This document shows positions 40,028 to 48,303 of a stretch of DNA of 64,000 bases, one piece after another. Numbering within the stretch: position 1 is the stretch's first letter; each line of letters begins with the position of its first letter. The stretch spans positions 47,380 through 111,379 of the forward strand of contig NZ_OBMO01000019.1 in NCBI RefSeq assembly GCF_900217905.1, given 5' to 3'. Under the pieces are notes generated by a model. That model did not search any database and was not told the origin of the DNA. It saw only the letters and a program-made list of their open reading frames with translations. The DNA is from Alloalcanivorax xenomutans (GTDB taxonomy: Bacteria > Pseudomonadota > Gammaproteobacteria > Pseudomonadales > Alcanivoracaceae). The position numbers were made by a program, and so were the translations under genes.

Positions 40028-40029
40028 TT

Positions 40030-40788
40030 TTAGCGCGCGTAGTCGCTGCCGGCGCGTTCCAGCTTGCGCAGCAGGGCCGGCCAGGTCAGCTTGCTGGCCA
40101 TGCCCAGGCTCTTGGACTGATCGGAGGTAGTGGCGATGGCTTCGGCGGAAGGCTGGTAAGTCTCACCCTGAGCCATGGCGCGCACCTGGATCTCGCAGCC
40201 CTTCATCAGGAAGTACATGTAGGTGAAGGCTTCACCCACATCCTTGCCCACACTCAGAGTGCCGTGGTTGCGCAGCAGCATCAGGTTCTTGTCGCCGAGA
40301 TCCTTCACCAGACGCTCGCGCTCGTCCAGGTTCAGAGCCACACCTTCAAAATCGTGATAGCTCAGATGGTCCAGACACAGCATGGCGGTCTGGCTCAACG
40401 GCAGCAGGCCGTTCTTGTGCGCGCTCACGGCGACACCGTCGGCGGCATGCAAGTGCAACACCGCACCGGCTTCCTCGCGGGCCATGTGCACGGCGCTGTG
40501 GATGGTGAAACCGGCCGGGTTGACCCGGTTGGTGGCGCCGGGATCGACGATTTCGCCATCCTGGTCCACTTTCACCAGGGAGGAGGCGGTGATCTCATCG
40601 AACAACATACCGTACGGATTGATCAGAAAGTGATGCTCCGGTCCCGGTACACGGGCGGACAGGTGAGTGAACACCAGATCTTCCCAGCCGTAGAGCGCGA
40701 CCAAACGATAAGCGGCGGCCAGGTCCTTGCGAACTTCCCACTCGGCTTCGGTCATTTGCGGCCGGGCGGTGGCGGTGGCTTGAGACAT
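40030..40788 (-). CDS. class II aldolase/adducin-family protein
   Basis: 252 residues. Zinc-binding histidines of the class II aldolase fold are visible in AVLHLHAADGVAVSA and LLRNHGTLSVG. The family includes fuculose- and ribulose-phosphate aldolases and many decarboxylase- or epimerase-like members of unknown substrate; this subgroup (starting ATARPQMTEAEWEVRKDLAAAYRLVALYGWEDLVFTHLS-like) is common in proteobacteria without assigned activity. No sugar genes are nearby. Monocistronic, ending in REP sequence. Confidence 0.82.
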   Translation of the reverse strand: MSQATATARPQMTEAEWEVRKDLAAAYRLVALYGWEDLVFTHLSARVPGPEHHFLINPYGMLFDEITASSLVKVDQDGEIVDPGATNRVNPAGFTIHSAVHMAREEAGAVLHLHAADGVAVSAHKNGLLPLSQTAMLCLDHLSYHDFEGVALNLDERERLVKDLGDKNLMLLRNHGTLSVGKDVGEAFTYMYFLMKGCEIQVRAMAQGETYQPSAEAIATTSDQSKSLGMASKLTWPALLRKLERAGSDYAR

Positions 40789-40921
40789 TGCGGCACCTCA
40801 TTATTATGAAATTGCGTTTCGGGAATATATCAGGGCAGGGCGGCGGCGGCCATACCATGGGGTAGGGAAGAGAGGGTGTCCCAACTCGCGGACATTAACA
40901 TCAAAAGTGGCTACAAGGCCG

Positions 40922-40988
40922 CTGTGGGAGCTTGCCTGCAAGCGAATTGGGCGCGTTACCCATGATTCGCTTGCAGGCAAGCTCCCAC
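40922..40988. repeat. REP pair in inverted orientation (BIME)
   Basis: Forward arm 40922-40947 and reverse arm 40965-40988, both with the core GGGAGCTTGCCTGCAAGCGA, 17 bases apart. It lies downstream of the quinone oxidoreductase gene and upstream of the aldolase gene. Confidence 0.9.
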
Positions 40989-41040
40989 GGCGGCTTCGTA
41001 GCCCGGTCCGTGGGAGCGTTCACGGACCGCCAATCCTATC

Positions 41041-42000
41041 TTATAGCACCAACACCCGCTTACCGCTGAAGTCGTCCTCCACCATATGGCGGTGCGCCTC
41101 CAGAGCATCGGCGAAGGCAAAGGTCTCCATCGGCAACGGACGCAGCCGTTCGGCGGCGAACAACGGTGCCAGGCGGTCGTTGAACAGCCCGGCCATGGCG
41201 ATGCGGCGGTCCAGGGTCTGGCTGCGCATGGTCATGGCGGTGATTTTCAGACGCCGCTGCAGAAACGGGCGCAGGTCCATCATGGTCTGGGCCCCGCCCA
41301 GCACGCCCACCAGACTCAGCGTGCCTTCGGTGCGCAAGCCCTTGAGCACCTGGCTCCAGTCCGGGCCCACCATATCCATGATCACCGCCACACCGTCGCC
41401 GGTGATGCTCTTCAGCTGCTCGGCCAGGGTGTCGTCCTCGGTGACCGTGGCCACCAGCCCCATGCCTTCGGCGGTGCGCAGATTGGCCGGCTTGCGGCTG
41501 GAGCCGATCGGCCGGGCGCCCAGCGCCGCCGCCAACTGGGTGCCAGCGAGACCCACGCCGGCGCTGGCCGGGCGGATCAGACACCATTGCCCCGGTTGCA
41601 GGCCACCATCCAGGAACAGCGCCCGATAGGCGGTCAGGAAGGCTTCCGGAATGGTGGCGCCGGTGGCGAAGTCCAGATTGTCCGGCAGTGTCAGTGGTTC
41701 ATCTTCATGCACCACTAGATATTCCGCGTAGGCGCCGCTGGGAATCAGCCCCATGACCCGGTCACCTACCTGGCGATGGGTGACCTTGCTGCCCACCGCA
41801 TCCACCTCGCCAGCGTATTCCAGTCCGGGCACCCGCTGGTCGAAGCCCGGGGGCGCCGGATACATGCCCTTGACCTGCAGGATATCGGCGCGATTGATGC
41901 CCACGGCCCGCACCCGGATACGCACCTGATCCGGTGCCGGTTCCGGGGTATCAAAGGGGCCAAGGGCCATGGTGCCGTCGTTGATCTGCCACGCTTGCAT
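41041..42000 (-). CDS. NAD(P)H quinone oxidoreductase-like MDR enzyme
   Basis: 319 residues, zinc-free medium-chain reductase: RVRAVGINRADILQVKGMYPAPPGFDQRVPGLEYAG is the classical quinone oxidoreductase N-terminus, and ASAGVGLAGTQLAAALGARPIGSSRK is the NADPH fold. Resembles human TP53I3/QOR types. Expected to reduce quinones or enones with NADPH. Monocistronic, divergent from the MBL gene at 42164. Confidence 0.87.
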   Translation of the reverse strand: MQAWQINDGTMALGPFDTPEPAPDQVRIRVRAVGINRADILQVKGMYPAPPGFDQRVPGLEYAGEVDAVGSKVTHRQVGDRVMGLIPSGAYAEYLVVHEDEPLTLPDNLDFATGATIPEAFLTAYRALFLDGGLQPGQWCLIRPASAGVGLAGTQLAAALGARPIGSSRKPANLRTAEGMGLVATVTEDDTLAEQLKSITGDGVAVIMDMVGPDWSQVLKGLRTEGTLSLVGVLGGAQTMMDLRPFLQRRLKITAMTMRSQTLDRRIAMAGLFNDRLAPLFAAERLRPLPMETFAFADALEAHRHMVEDDFSGKRVLVL

Positions 42001-42163
42001 GGATAGCTCTCTCCGTTATGAGTGAATCCCCGTGCTTCCCCTGAACCCGGGAAGGGAAGAAAATGAGGGATTCCATAGGTATACTGGGTTCACCTTTCCG
42101 TCTGGTTTCATCCCTGAGGTTGGGTCAACACAATAACGACAAAGTGGTCTTCGGGAGAACCCC

Positions 42164-43186
42164 ATGTCCGAATTGCAGTATCCGTTTTCGCAACCGCCGC
42201 AGCCCGGCGAGCGTCTGGAAGTAGCGCCGGGCGTGTACTGGTTGTACTTTCCCATGCCGCTGGCGCTGGACCACATTAATCTGTGGTTGCTGGAGGATGG
42301 GGACGGCTGGACCCTGGTCGATACCGGATTCGGCACCCGCCACACCCAGAAAATCTGGGCCCAGGCGTTCGATAACGCCCTGGAAGGCCGGCCGATCCGC
42401 CGCATCATTGTCACCCATTATCATCCGGACCATGTCGGCCAGGCCGGCTGGCTGGCGCAGCGATTCAATGCACCGGTACGCATGACGCGCGGGGAATGGG
42501 AGCTGCTCAATCATTTGCACTCCGCCGAGGACGACACCGTGCGTCAGGACGTGCGCCGCTTCATGGGGTTGCACGGTCTGCATGGGGAGCCGCTGGATGC
42601 GCTCAGTGGCCGCGGCAACGGTTTTCGAAAAGTGGTGCCGATCATGCCGCCGACCCCGGAGTTCATCGCTGCCGGTGACGCCATTCAAATCAATGGTCAA
42701 ACCTGGCGGGTGCACATCGGCCGGGGCCACGCGCCGGAGCACGCCTGCCTGTTCCGTGAACACGATCATGTGCTGATCAGCGGTGATCAGGTGCTGCCGC
42801 GCATCTCCAGTAACCTGACCGTGCATGCACGCGACCCGGATGATGACCCGGTCAGCGCTTTCGTCGATTCATTGACGGCGATTAAGAACGCACTGCCGGA
42901 AGACAGTCTGGTATTGCCCGCCCATGGGCTGGCCTTCCATGGTCTGCACGCTCGTATCGATGCTTTGGTCAAACACCATGACGAGCAGTTGAGCGTGGCC
43001 GAGGAAGCCTGTGAGAAAGCGCCGCTGACCGCCTACGATCTGTTGCCACTGCTGTTCAACCGCAAGCTCGACAACAATCAGATGATGTTCGCCATGGGGG
43101 AGAGCATCGCGCATCTCAACTGCCTGCACGCCCACGGCCGCGCCACGCGCGCCGACCGCGAGGGCCGGCGCTACTACGCTGCCTGA
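42164..43186 (+). CDS. MBL-fold hydrolase (LACTB2-like)
   Basis: 340 residues. Zinc motif THYHPDHVG near residue 85, later GRGHAPEHACLF, ISGDQVLP and LPAHGLAFHG, and a C-terminal helical extension (about 250-340) like that of LACTB2-type hydrolases. Substrate unknown: thioester or other ester hydrolysis are candidates. Ribosome site GGGAG. It shares no operon with the neighbours. Confidence 0.85.
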   Translation: MSELQYPFSQPPQPGERLEVAPGVYWLYFPMPLALDHINLWLLEDGDGWTLVDTGFGTRHTQKIWAQAFDNALEGRPIRRIIVTHYHPDHVGQAGWLAQRFNAPVRMTRGEWELLNHLHSAEDDTVRQDVRRFMGLHGLHGEPLDALSGRGNGFRKVVPIMPPTPEFIAAGDAIQINGQTWRVHIGRGHAPEHACLFREHDHVLISGDQVLPRISSNLTVHARDPDDDPVSAFVDSLTAIKNALPEDSLVLPAHGLAFHGLHARIDALVKHHDEQLSVAEEACEKAPLTAYDLLPLLFNRKLDNNQMMFAMGESIAHLNCLHAHGRATRADREGRRYYAA

Positions 43187-43240
43187 TGGGCCCCTTGTGG
43201 GTGCCACGAAGCCCCTGTGGGAAGCTTGCGGGGCAGTGAC

Positions 43241-43663
43241 CTAATCGGCCATCCACGGATTCAGTAAAGACACCCCCAAGGGTTCGAAATCCTTGATATT
43301 GCGAGTGGCCAGTACAGCGCCGTGCCGCTCGCAGATGGCGGCGATCTGAGCGTCGGCCATGTGCACGGGCCGTCCGCGTTTTTCGCAGGCCGCCAGTTTT
43401 TCCGCGTAGTAAGCGGCGGCCGGGGCGTCGAAAGGCAGCACGCGGCCGGCGAACTCCTCGTTGAACAAGCCTATGGACAGGTCCGTGAGACGGCGCTTGC
43501 GTCGCCCGGCGGGCAAGCGGCGGACGCCATGCAGTATTTCCGCCACGGTGATACTGGTAACCGCCACATCCCGGCCGCTCTGGCGGTCCAGCCATGCGAT
43601 GACCCGGGGTTCGGGGGCCGGCCGCATCAATTCCGACAGCACATTGGTGTCCAGGACAATCAT
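43241..43663 (-). CDS. PIN-domain toxin (FitB/VapC family)
   Basis: 140 residues. PIN nuclease with the acidic residues Asp5 (VLDTNVLSELMR), Glu in VAEILHGV, Asp in MADAQIAAIC and Asp in IKDFEPLGV. All expected catalytic positions are present, so the toxin appears intact. VapC-type toxins are RNases. Its ATG overlaps the antitoxin stop by 4 bases. Confidence 0.92.
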   Translation of the reverse strand: MIVLDTNVLSELMRPAPEPRVIAWLDRQSGRDVAVTSITVAEILHGVRRLPAGRRKRRLTDLSIGLFNEEFAGRVLPFDAPAAAYYAEKLAACEKRGRPVHMADAQIAAICERHGAVLATRNIKDFEPLGVSLLNPWMAD

Positions 43664-43902
43664 TGATCCAGACCTGGATCACGGGGCGCGTCCTGGCGCC
43701 GTTCGAACTCCGGCGGTTCGGCGTCGTAAGCGGCAAAGCGCTCGCGGATGCGGGTGCCAAGACCGGTATCCGAACCCGGTTCCAGCGCGCGATGCAGGAT
43801 CTGCCTTACTTCTTCCTCCATGGAATGGCCGTGTTCAGCGGCGCTCAAGCGCAGCCGGGCTTTCAATTCATCGTCGAGGTTGCGGATGGTAATGGAGGCC
43901 AT
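43660..43902 (-). CDS. ribbon-helix-helix antitoxin (FitA/VapB family)
   Basis: 80 residues. N-terminal RHH DNA-binding domain (MASITIRNLDDELKARLRLSA, then HSMEEEVRQILHRAL) and a C-terminal tail (FAAYDAEPPEFERR) that would occlude the toxin site. Precedes the PIN toxin and should autoregulate through the palindrome at 43922-43935. Confidence 0.92.
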   Translation of the reverse strand: MASITIRNLDDELKARLRLSAAEHGHSMEEEVRQILHRALEPGSDTGLGTRIRERFAAYDAEPPEFERRQDAPRDPGLDQ

Positions 43903-43921
43903 GGGGTTCTCCGGGTGCTTT

Positions 43922-43935
43922 CATTGATATCAATG
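43922..43935. promoter_or_regulatory. perfect 14-bp palindrome CATTGATATCAATG upstream of the antitoxin
   Basis: Fully symmetrical, 20 bases before the antitoxin start. Fits an autoregulatory operator for the RHH antitoxin. Confidence 0.65.
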
Positions 43936-43948
43936 CAATCATAGCACG

Positions 43949-44000
43949 CCAGAAGCCAGAAGCCAGAAGCCAGAAGCCAGAAGCCAGAAGCCAGAAGCCA
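43949..44000. repeat. 7-bp tandem repeat (CCAGAAG), about 7.4 copies
   Basis: Exact head-to-tail copies of CCAGAAG across 52 bases, between the toxin-antitoxin promoter and the end of the IclR gene. Copy number could vary by slippage. No protein spans it. Confidence 0.95.
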
Positions 44001-44033
44001 AGTGTTTGGTATCTTTATTCCATATCCTGAATG

Positions 44034-44870
44034 CTATTCATTGATGGTGTTTTCCCTAAGGTTGCGGGGAAACAGTGAGCGTTCCAGGAAGTGCGCGGTG
44101 TCGCGGATGGCCTCGCCGGCCCGGGCCAGGCCCCGGGCATTGTGCTGAGCGGTGATGCCGATACCGGAGATGGCGAAGCGCGGCTGGTTGTGGTGATCGG
44201 TGAGAACGCTGGCCACCATGCTGATGCCGCGATACAGGCAGTTGTCGTCCAGGGCCCAGCCCCGTTCCCGTGCTTCCTTAACGCCCTTTTGGTATTCCTC
44301 GAAGCTGGGCGGATTCTCCCAGCGCAGCCGTGCGAAGCGGCGCCGCAGCTCCGCGTCGGGCAGGTCGCGTACTCCGGCGATGGCGCGGCCGCAGGCGCCG
44401 ATCAGCTCCGGCAGGCGGCTGTCCAGCCGCACATCCACATGGGCCACATTGGGGATGCCGCGGGCGATGACGCTGACATGGTTGTCGTGGGTGATGCGCC
44501 ACAACACGATCAGGATATCCAGATTCAGGGCCAGCCGTTCCAGTTCCGGCTGAATCAGGTCGGCATAGCTCTGACCGATCAGATTGACCGTCAGTTCGGA
44601 CAGACCAATGCCCAACTGGTAGGTCTTGCTGCTTTCGTCGAAGCGCACGAAGCCCTCGTTATTGAGGGTGCGCAGAATGTTGAAGGCGCTGCTCGGGCTG
44701 ACGCCGGTGGCGCGGGCGATGGCGGCCACGCCCTCCGGGGCCTGCTGGTGGGCGAGGTGGCGCAAAAGCTGGATCGCGTTCACCACGGCGCCCACGTCCT
44801 TGGTGCTGCCATTTCGGCCGCCGCCGTTTCTGCTGCTGGAGTCACTGCGTTCGTCTTTTGGGGATGTCAT
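44034..44870 (-). CDS. IclR-family transcriptional regulator
   Basis: 278 residues. Winged helix-turn-helix at about 27-85 (VVNAIQLLRHLAHQQAPEGVAAIARATGVSPSSAFNILRTLNNEGFVRF), then the IclR effector domain (about 100-265). The N-terminus is Ser/Arg/Gly-rich. Divergent from the acyl-CoA catabolic cluster beginning at 45256, which it most likely controls, with the pathway acid or CoA ester as effector. Confidence 0.9.
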   Translation of the reverse strand: MTSPKDERSDSSSRNGGGRNGSTKDVGAVVNAIQLLRHLAHQQAPEGVAAIARATGVSPSSAFNILRTLNNEGFVRFDESSKTYQLGIGLSELTVNLIGQSYADLIQPELERLALNLDILIVLWRITHDNHVSVIARGIPNVAHVDVRLDSRLPELIGACGRAIAGVRDLPDAELRRRFARLRWENPPSFEEYQKGVKEARERGWALDDNCLYRGISMVASVLTDHHNQPRFAISGIGITAQHNARGLARAGEAIRDTAHFLERSLFPRNLRENTINE

Positions 44871-44892
44871 GGATTTGTATTCACAATAAGGA

Positions 44893-44921
44893 TTGACATT
44901 CAGAATGGTGAATCTACCATA
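44893..44921 (+). promoter_or_regulatory. promoter with IclR-type inverted repeat
   Basis: -35 TTGACA (44893-44898), 17-base spacer and ACCATA (44916-44921). ATGGT-gaatct-ACCAT (44905-44920) overlaps the -10, where a bound IclR protein would block RNA polymerase. The 385-base gap 44871-45255 otherwise holds only a possible small frame at 45003. Confidence 0.5.
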
Positions 44922-45002
44922 AACCGCAATTCCGGACCGGGCAACGACCCGGCGCCGTTGTCGAAATCACGGCACAGAACAACAAAGTGGGAGAGCACAG
45001 TG

Positions 45003-45230
45003 ATGAGCATGCCCCCGGTGGCCCGTCCTGGCCACGTCGTCACTATACCTTTAGTCCCGGCGCTGGTCCCGGCCCGGATAGCCCGTTCTCGCACCGCTGT
45101 CGCCGAGATCGTTGTACTCCGTTTCCCATGCGCTCACCTGGGAAGATCCCCCCGCCCCGGCGGCTTTGTCGCCGGTGGCGACGGGGTGGGCGTCCCTCGT
45201 CAGCCCTTCAATAAGAACAGTCAGAAATAG
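45003..45230 (+). CDS. possible small protein, 75 residues
   Basis: Open frame from the ATG at 45003 (MSMPPVARPGHVV...) with GGGAG about 10 bases upstream, ending 25 bases before the acyl-CoA synthetase. Rich in Val, Pro and Arg; I recognise no domain. Could be a leader peptide, a decayed gene remnant, or chance in GC-rich DNA. Confidence 0.22.
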   Translation: MSMPPVARPGHVVTIPLVPALVPARIARSRTAVAEIVVLRFPCAHLGRSPRPGGFVAGGDGVGVPRQPFNKNSQK

Positions 45231-45255
45231 CCGGACCAGAAAGGAGCTTGCGGTG

Positions 45256-47388
45256 ATGCAAGACGACACCAACGCGAACGGCACCGCCAACGGCCGGTTC
45301 GCTTCTCTAACGCCACTGCTGCAGCCACGGTCCGTGGCGGTGGTGGGAGCATCCGCCGACGCCACCCGTATCGGTGGCCGGCCAGTAAGCTACATGCTGC
45401 GCGGTGAGTTCCAGGGCAGGGTAATGCCGGTGAACCCGAAACGCAGCGAAATTCAGGGGCTGCCGGCCTATGCCAGCATCGATGACCTGCCGGACGCGCC
45501 GGACGCCTCGGTGGTGGCGGTGCCGGCCGCGCAGGTGGTGGACACCGTGGATGCCCTGGGCCGCAGGGGCGGACGCAGCGCCATTATTTTCTCTTCCGGT
45601 TTCAGTGAAGTGGGCGCGCAGGGTGAAGCGCTACAGCAGCAATTGCTGGCCACCGCGCGCCGCCATGGCATGCGCCTGCTCGGCCCCAATACCGCCGGCG
45701 CTTTCAACAGCACCATCGGCTTCTTCGGCAGTTTCATGTCCGGTCTGGAACGCGGCTTTCCGCTACCGGGCCGTATCGGCATCGCCTCCCAGTCCGGCGC
45801 CTACGGCGCTCACCTGCTGGGGCTGGCACGGGCGCGTGGGCTGGGTACGCCTATCTGCGCCGCCACCGGCAACGAATGTGACGTCACCCTGGGCGAAGCC
45901 ATTGGCTGGATGGTGGAGAACCCGGACATTGACGTGGTGATGGCCTACGCCGAAGCGGTGCGCGATGTGGATTCGTTCATCGCCGCTCTGGAAGCCGCGC
46001 ACGCCGCGCGCAAACCGGTGATTCTGCAGAAGGTGGGCCGCAGCGCCCTGGGCCAGAAAGCCGCCATGTCCCACACCGCCGCTCTGGCCGGTGACGATCG
46101 GGTATTCGACGCGATGCTGGCGGACTACGCGGTAATCCGCGTGGAGAGCAGCGCCGAGCTGCTGGACGTGGCCTATACCGCCACCCGCCGCATTTATCCG
46201 GCCAACAATTCCCTCGGCATGCTCACCATCAGCGGTGGCGCCGGCATCATCGTCAGCGACCTGGCCGAACAGCTGGACGTGCCGATGCCACCCATGCCGG
46301 AACCGGCACAGGCCGACCTGAAAGCCGCGGTGCCGTTCTGTTCCCCGATCAATCCGGTGGACTGCACCGCCCAGGTGCTCAACGACCTGACCCTGGCCGG
46401 CACCTTCGGTGAGCGCATGGTGTCCGATGGCGGCTACGCTTCGGTGCTGGCGTTTTTCAGCCAGGCCGGCACGGTGCCATCGGTGGCGCCGAAACTGTGC
46501 GCGGAGTTGAAAAAAGTAAAGGATGCCCATCCGGATCGTCTGTTCGTGATGTCACTGATCGGCGAGCCGGAGCAGAACCGGCCCTATGAAGAGGCCGGCT
46601 TCGTATTGATGGAAGACCCCACCGACGCGGTGAAAGTAATCAAGGCCATGGGGCAGTTGGGCGACGCCTTCGCCCGGCCCTTGCCACGGCGGGAAGCGGT
46701 GTCACCGGTAACCTTGCCGGAAGTCACGCCCGGCGAAGCCGAAGCCAAACAATTGCTGGCCGCGCACGGTATTCCCGCGGTGCCGGAAAAAGTGCTCGGC
46801 AGCGCCGAGGAGGCCGCCGCCTACGCCGAACAAATCGGCTTCCCGGTGGTGATGAAAATCGCCTCCGCCGACATCGTGCACAAATCCGAAATCGGTGGCG
46901 TGCTGTTGAACGTTGCCGGCGCGGACTCCGTGCGCGAAGGCTTCCAGACACTGTTGGGCAATGCCGAACGCCGTGTCCCGGACGCCAAACTGGATGGTGT
47001 GTTGGTGGCCCGGCAGATTGTCGGTGGCGTGGAATGCTTCATGGGAATCCAGCGCGATCCCCAATTCGGCCCGGTGGCGGTGTTCGGTCTCGGCGGCATT
47101 TTCGTTGAAGTGCTCAAGGATGTGGCGTTCCGCCGTTGTCCGTTCGACCGCGAGGAAGCCCGCGATCTGATTCTGTCGATCAAGGGCGCGCCGTTGTTGC
47201 AAGGCGCCCGCGGTCGCGCGCCGGTGGACCTGGATGCGCTGTCGCAGGTGCTCGCCAATTTGTCCCGCTTCGCGGTCGGCGCCGGCGAGCGCCTGGACTC
47301 CATCGATATCAATCCGGTTTTCGCCATGCCCGAAGGGCAGGGTGCCTTCGCCGCCGACGCGGTGATCCAATTGAACGAACAAAAGTGA
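45256..47388 (+). CDS. ADP-forming acyl-CoA synthetase (acetate-CoA ligase family)
   Basis: 710 residues from the ATG at 45256, 9 bases after AAGGAG; GTG at 45253 is an alternative. Single-chain fusion: CoA-binding domain (about 15-115, SVAVVGASADATRIGGRP), succinyl-CoA-synthetase-like domains (about 140-440) with the phosphohistidine motif SHTAALAGDD, and a C-terminal ATP-grasp domain (about 490-705). Makes acyl-CoA from acid, ATP and CoA, releasing ADP. First clear enzyme of the IclR-linked cluster. Substrate unknown. Confidence 0.9.
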   Translation: MQDDTNANGTANGRFASLTPLLQPRSVAVVGASADATRIGGRPVSYMLRGEFQGRVMPVNPKRSEIQGLPAYASIDDLPDAPDASVVAVPAAQVVDTVDALGRRGGRSAIIFSSGFSEVGAQGEALQQQLLATARRHGMRLLGPNTAGAFNSTIGFFGSFMSGLERGFPLPGRIGIASQSGAYGAHLLGLARARGLGTPICAATGNECDVTLGEAIGWMVENPDIDVVMAYAEAVRDVDSFIAALEAAHAARKPVILQKVGRSALGQKAAMSHTAALAGDDRVFDAMLADYAVIRVESSAELLDVAYTATRRIYPANNSLGMLTISGGAGIIVSDLAEQLDVPMPPMPEPAQADLKAAVPFCSPINPVDCTAQVLNDLTLAGTFGERMVSDGGYASVLAFFSQAGTVPSVAPKLCAELKKVKDAHPDRLFVMSLIGEPEQNRPYEEAGFVLMEDPTDAVKVIKAMGQLGDAFARPLPRREAVSPVTLPEVTPGEAEAKQLLAAHGIPAVPEKVLGSAEEAAAYAEQIGFPVVMKIASADIVHKSEIGGVLLNVAGADSVREGFQTLLGNAERRVPDAKLDGVLVARQIVGGVECFMGIQRDPQFGPVAVFGLGGIFVEVLKDVAFRRCPFDREEARDLILSIKGAPLLQGARGRAPVDLDALSQVLANLSRFAVGAGERLDSIDINPVFAMPEGQGAFAADAVIQLNEQK

Positions 47389-47395
47389 GAGCGGC

Positions 47396-48238
47396 ATGGC
47401 TATCGATCCGCAACATTTGCTCAATTACCCCATTCCCCAGGTACGTCAAACACTGACCGAAAAGGACACCGCGTTTTATGCCCTGTCGGTGGGCCTCGGT
47501 ATGGACCCCCTGGACGAAAAACAACTGCGCTTCGTCGATTCCGCCCGGGATTTCCGTGCGCTGCCCAGCATCGCGGTGGTGCTGGGACATCCCGGTTTCT
47601 GGGTGGCGCGTGACGATACCGGCATCGATGCGGTGCGCGTGGTGCACGGTGAACAGCGCATTGAGTGGCACAAGCCGCTGCCGGTGGCGGGCGAAGTGGT
47701 GGGCGAAACCCGCGTCACCGGTGTGGTGGACAAGGGCAACAACGCGCTGATGTACAGCGAAAAGGAACTGCGCGACGGTAACGGCGAGTTGTTGGCTACC
47801 GCCGGCATGACCACGGTGCTGCGCGGGCAGGGCGGGTTCGGTGGCGACAGCGAACCGTTGCACGCGGTACACACCCTGCCGGACAGCGAGCCGGACATCA
47901 GCGTGGATCTGCCCACCCGTGCCGAGCAGGCGCTGTACTACCGTCTCAACGGCGACGACAACCCGCTGCACTCCAATCCCGCCACCGCCGAGGCCGCCGG
48001 CTATCCGCGTCCGATTCTGCACGGCCTGTGCACCCTTGGCGTGGTCTTCCATGCGTTGTTCCGCGAGTTGGTGGATTACCGGGAAGATCGCCTCAAGGCC
48101 CTGTCCCTGCGTTTTTCCTCGCCGGTTTTTCCGGGCGAGACCATCCGTACTGAAATCTGGCGCGACGGGTCCTTCCGCGCCCGGGTGGTGGAGCGTGATG
48201 TGGTGGTGGTGAACAACGGCAAACTGGATTTTGTTTGA
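47396..48238 (+). CDS. MaoC-like 2-enoyl-CoA hydratase (hydratase 2)
   Basis: 280 residues, double hot-dog protein like the hydratase part of eukaryotic MFE-2. The catalytic motif is in YYRLNGDDNPLHSNPATAEAAGYPRPILHGLC, with the aspartate and histidine of (R)-specific hydratases. It would make (3R)-hydroxyacyl-CoA, the substrate for the HSD17B4-like SDR at 51323. Lies 7 bases after the synthetase. Confidence 0.9.
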   Translation: MAIDPQHLLNYPIPQVRQTLTEKDTAFYALSVGLGMDPLDEKQLRFVDSARDFRALPSIAVVLGHPGFWVARDDTGIDAVRVVHGEQRIEWHKPLPVAGEVVGETRVTGVVDKGNNALMYSEKELRDGNGELLATAGMTTVLRGQGGFGGDSEPLHAVHTLPDSEPDISVDLPTRAEQALYYRLNGDDNPLHSNPATAEAAGYPRPILHGLCTLGVVFHALFRELVDYREDRLKALSLRFSSPVFPGETIRTEIWRDGSFRARVVERDVVVVNNGKLDFV

Positions 48239-48245
48239 CCGGCGC

Positions 48246-48275
48246 CTCTGTGGGAGCCGCCTTGGCGGCGAATGA
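48246..48275. repeat. REP half-unit
   Basis: CTGTGGGAGCCGCCTTGGCG then GCGAATG, a diverged single arm between the hydratase and dehydrogenase genes. Confidence 0.5.
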
Positions 48276-48303
48276 CGTTAGCCAATAAATTCGGGAGAGA
48301 ACA

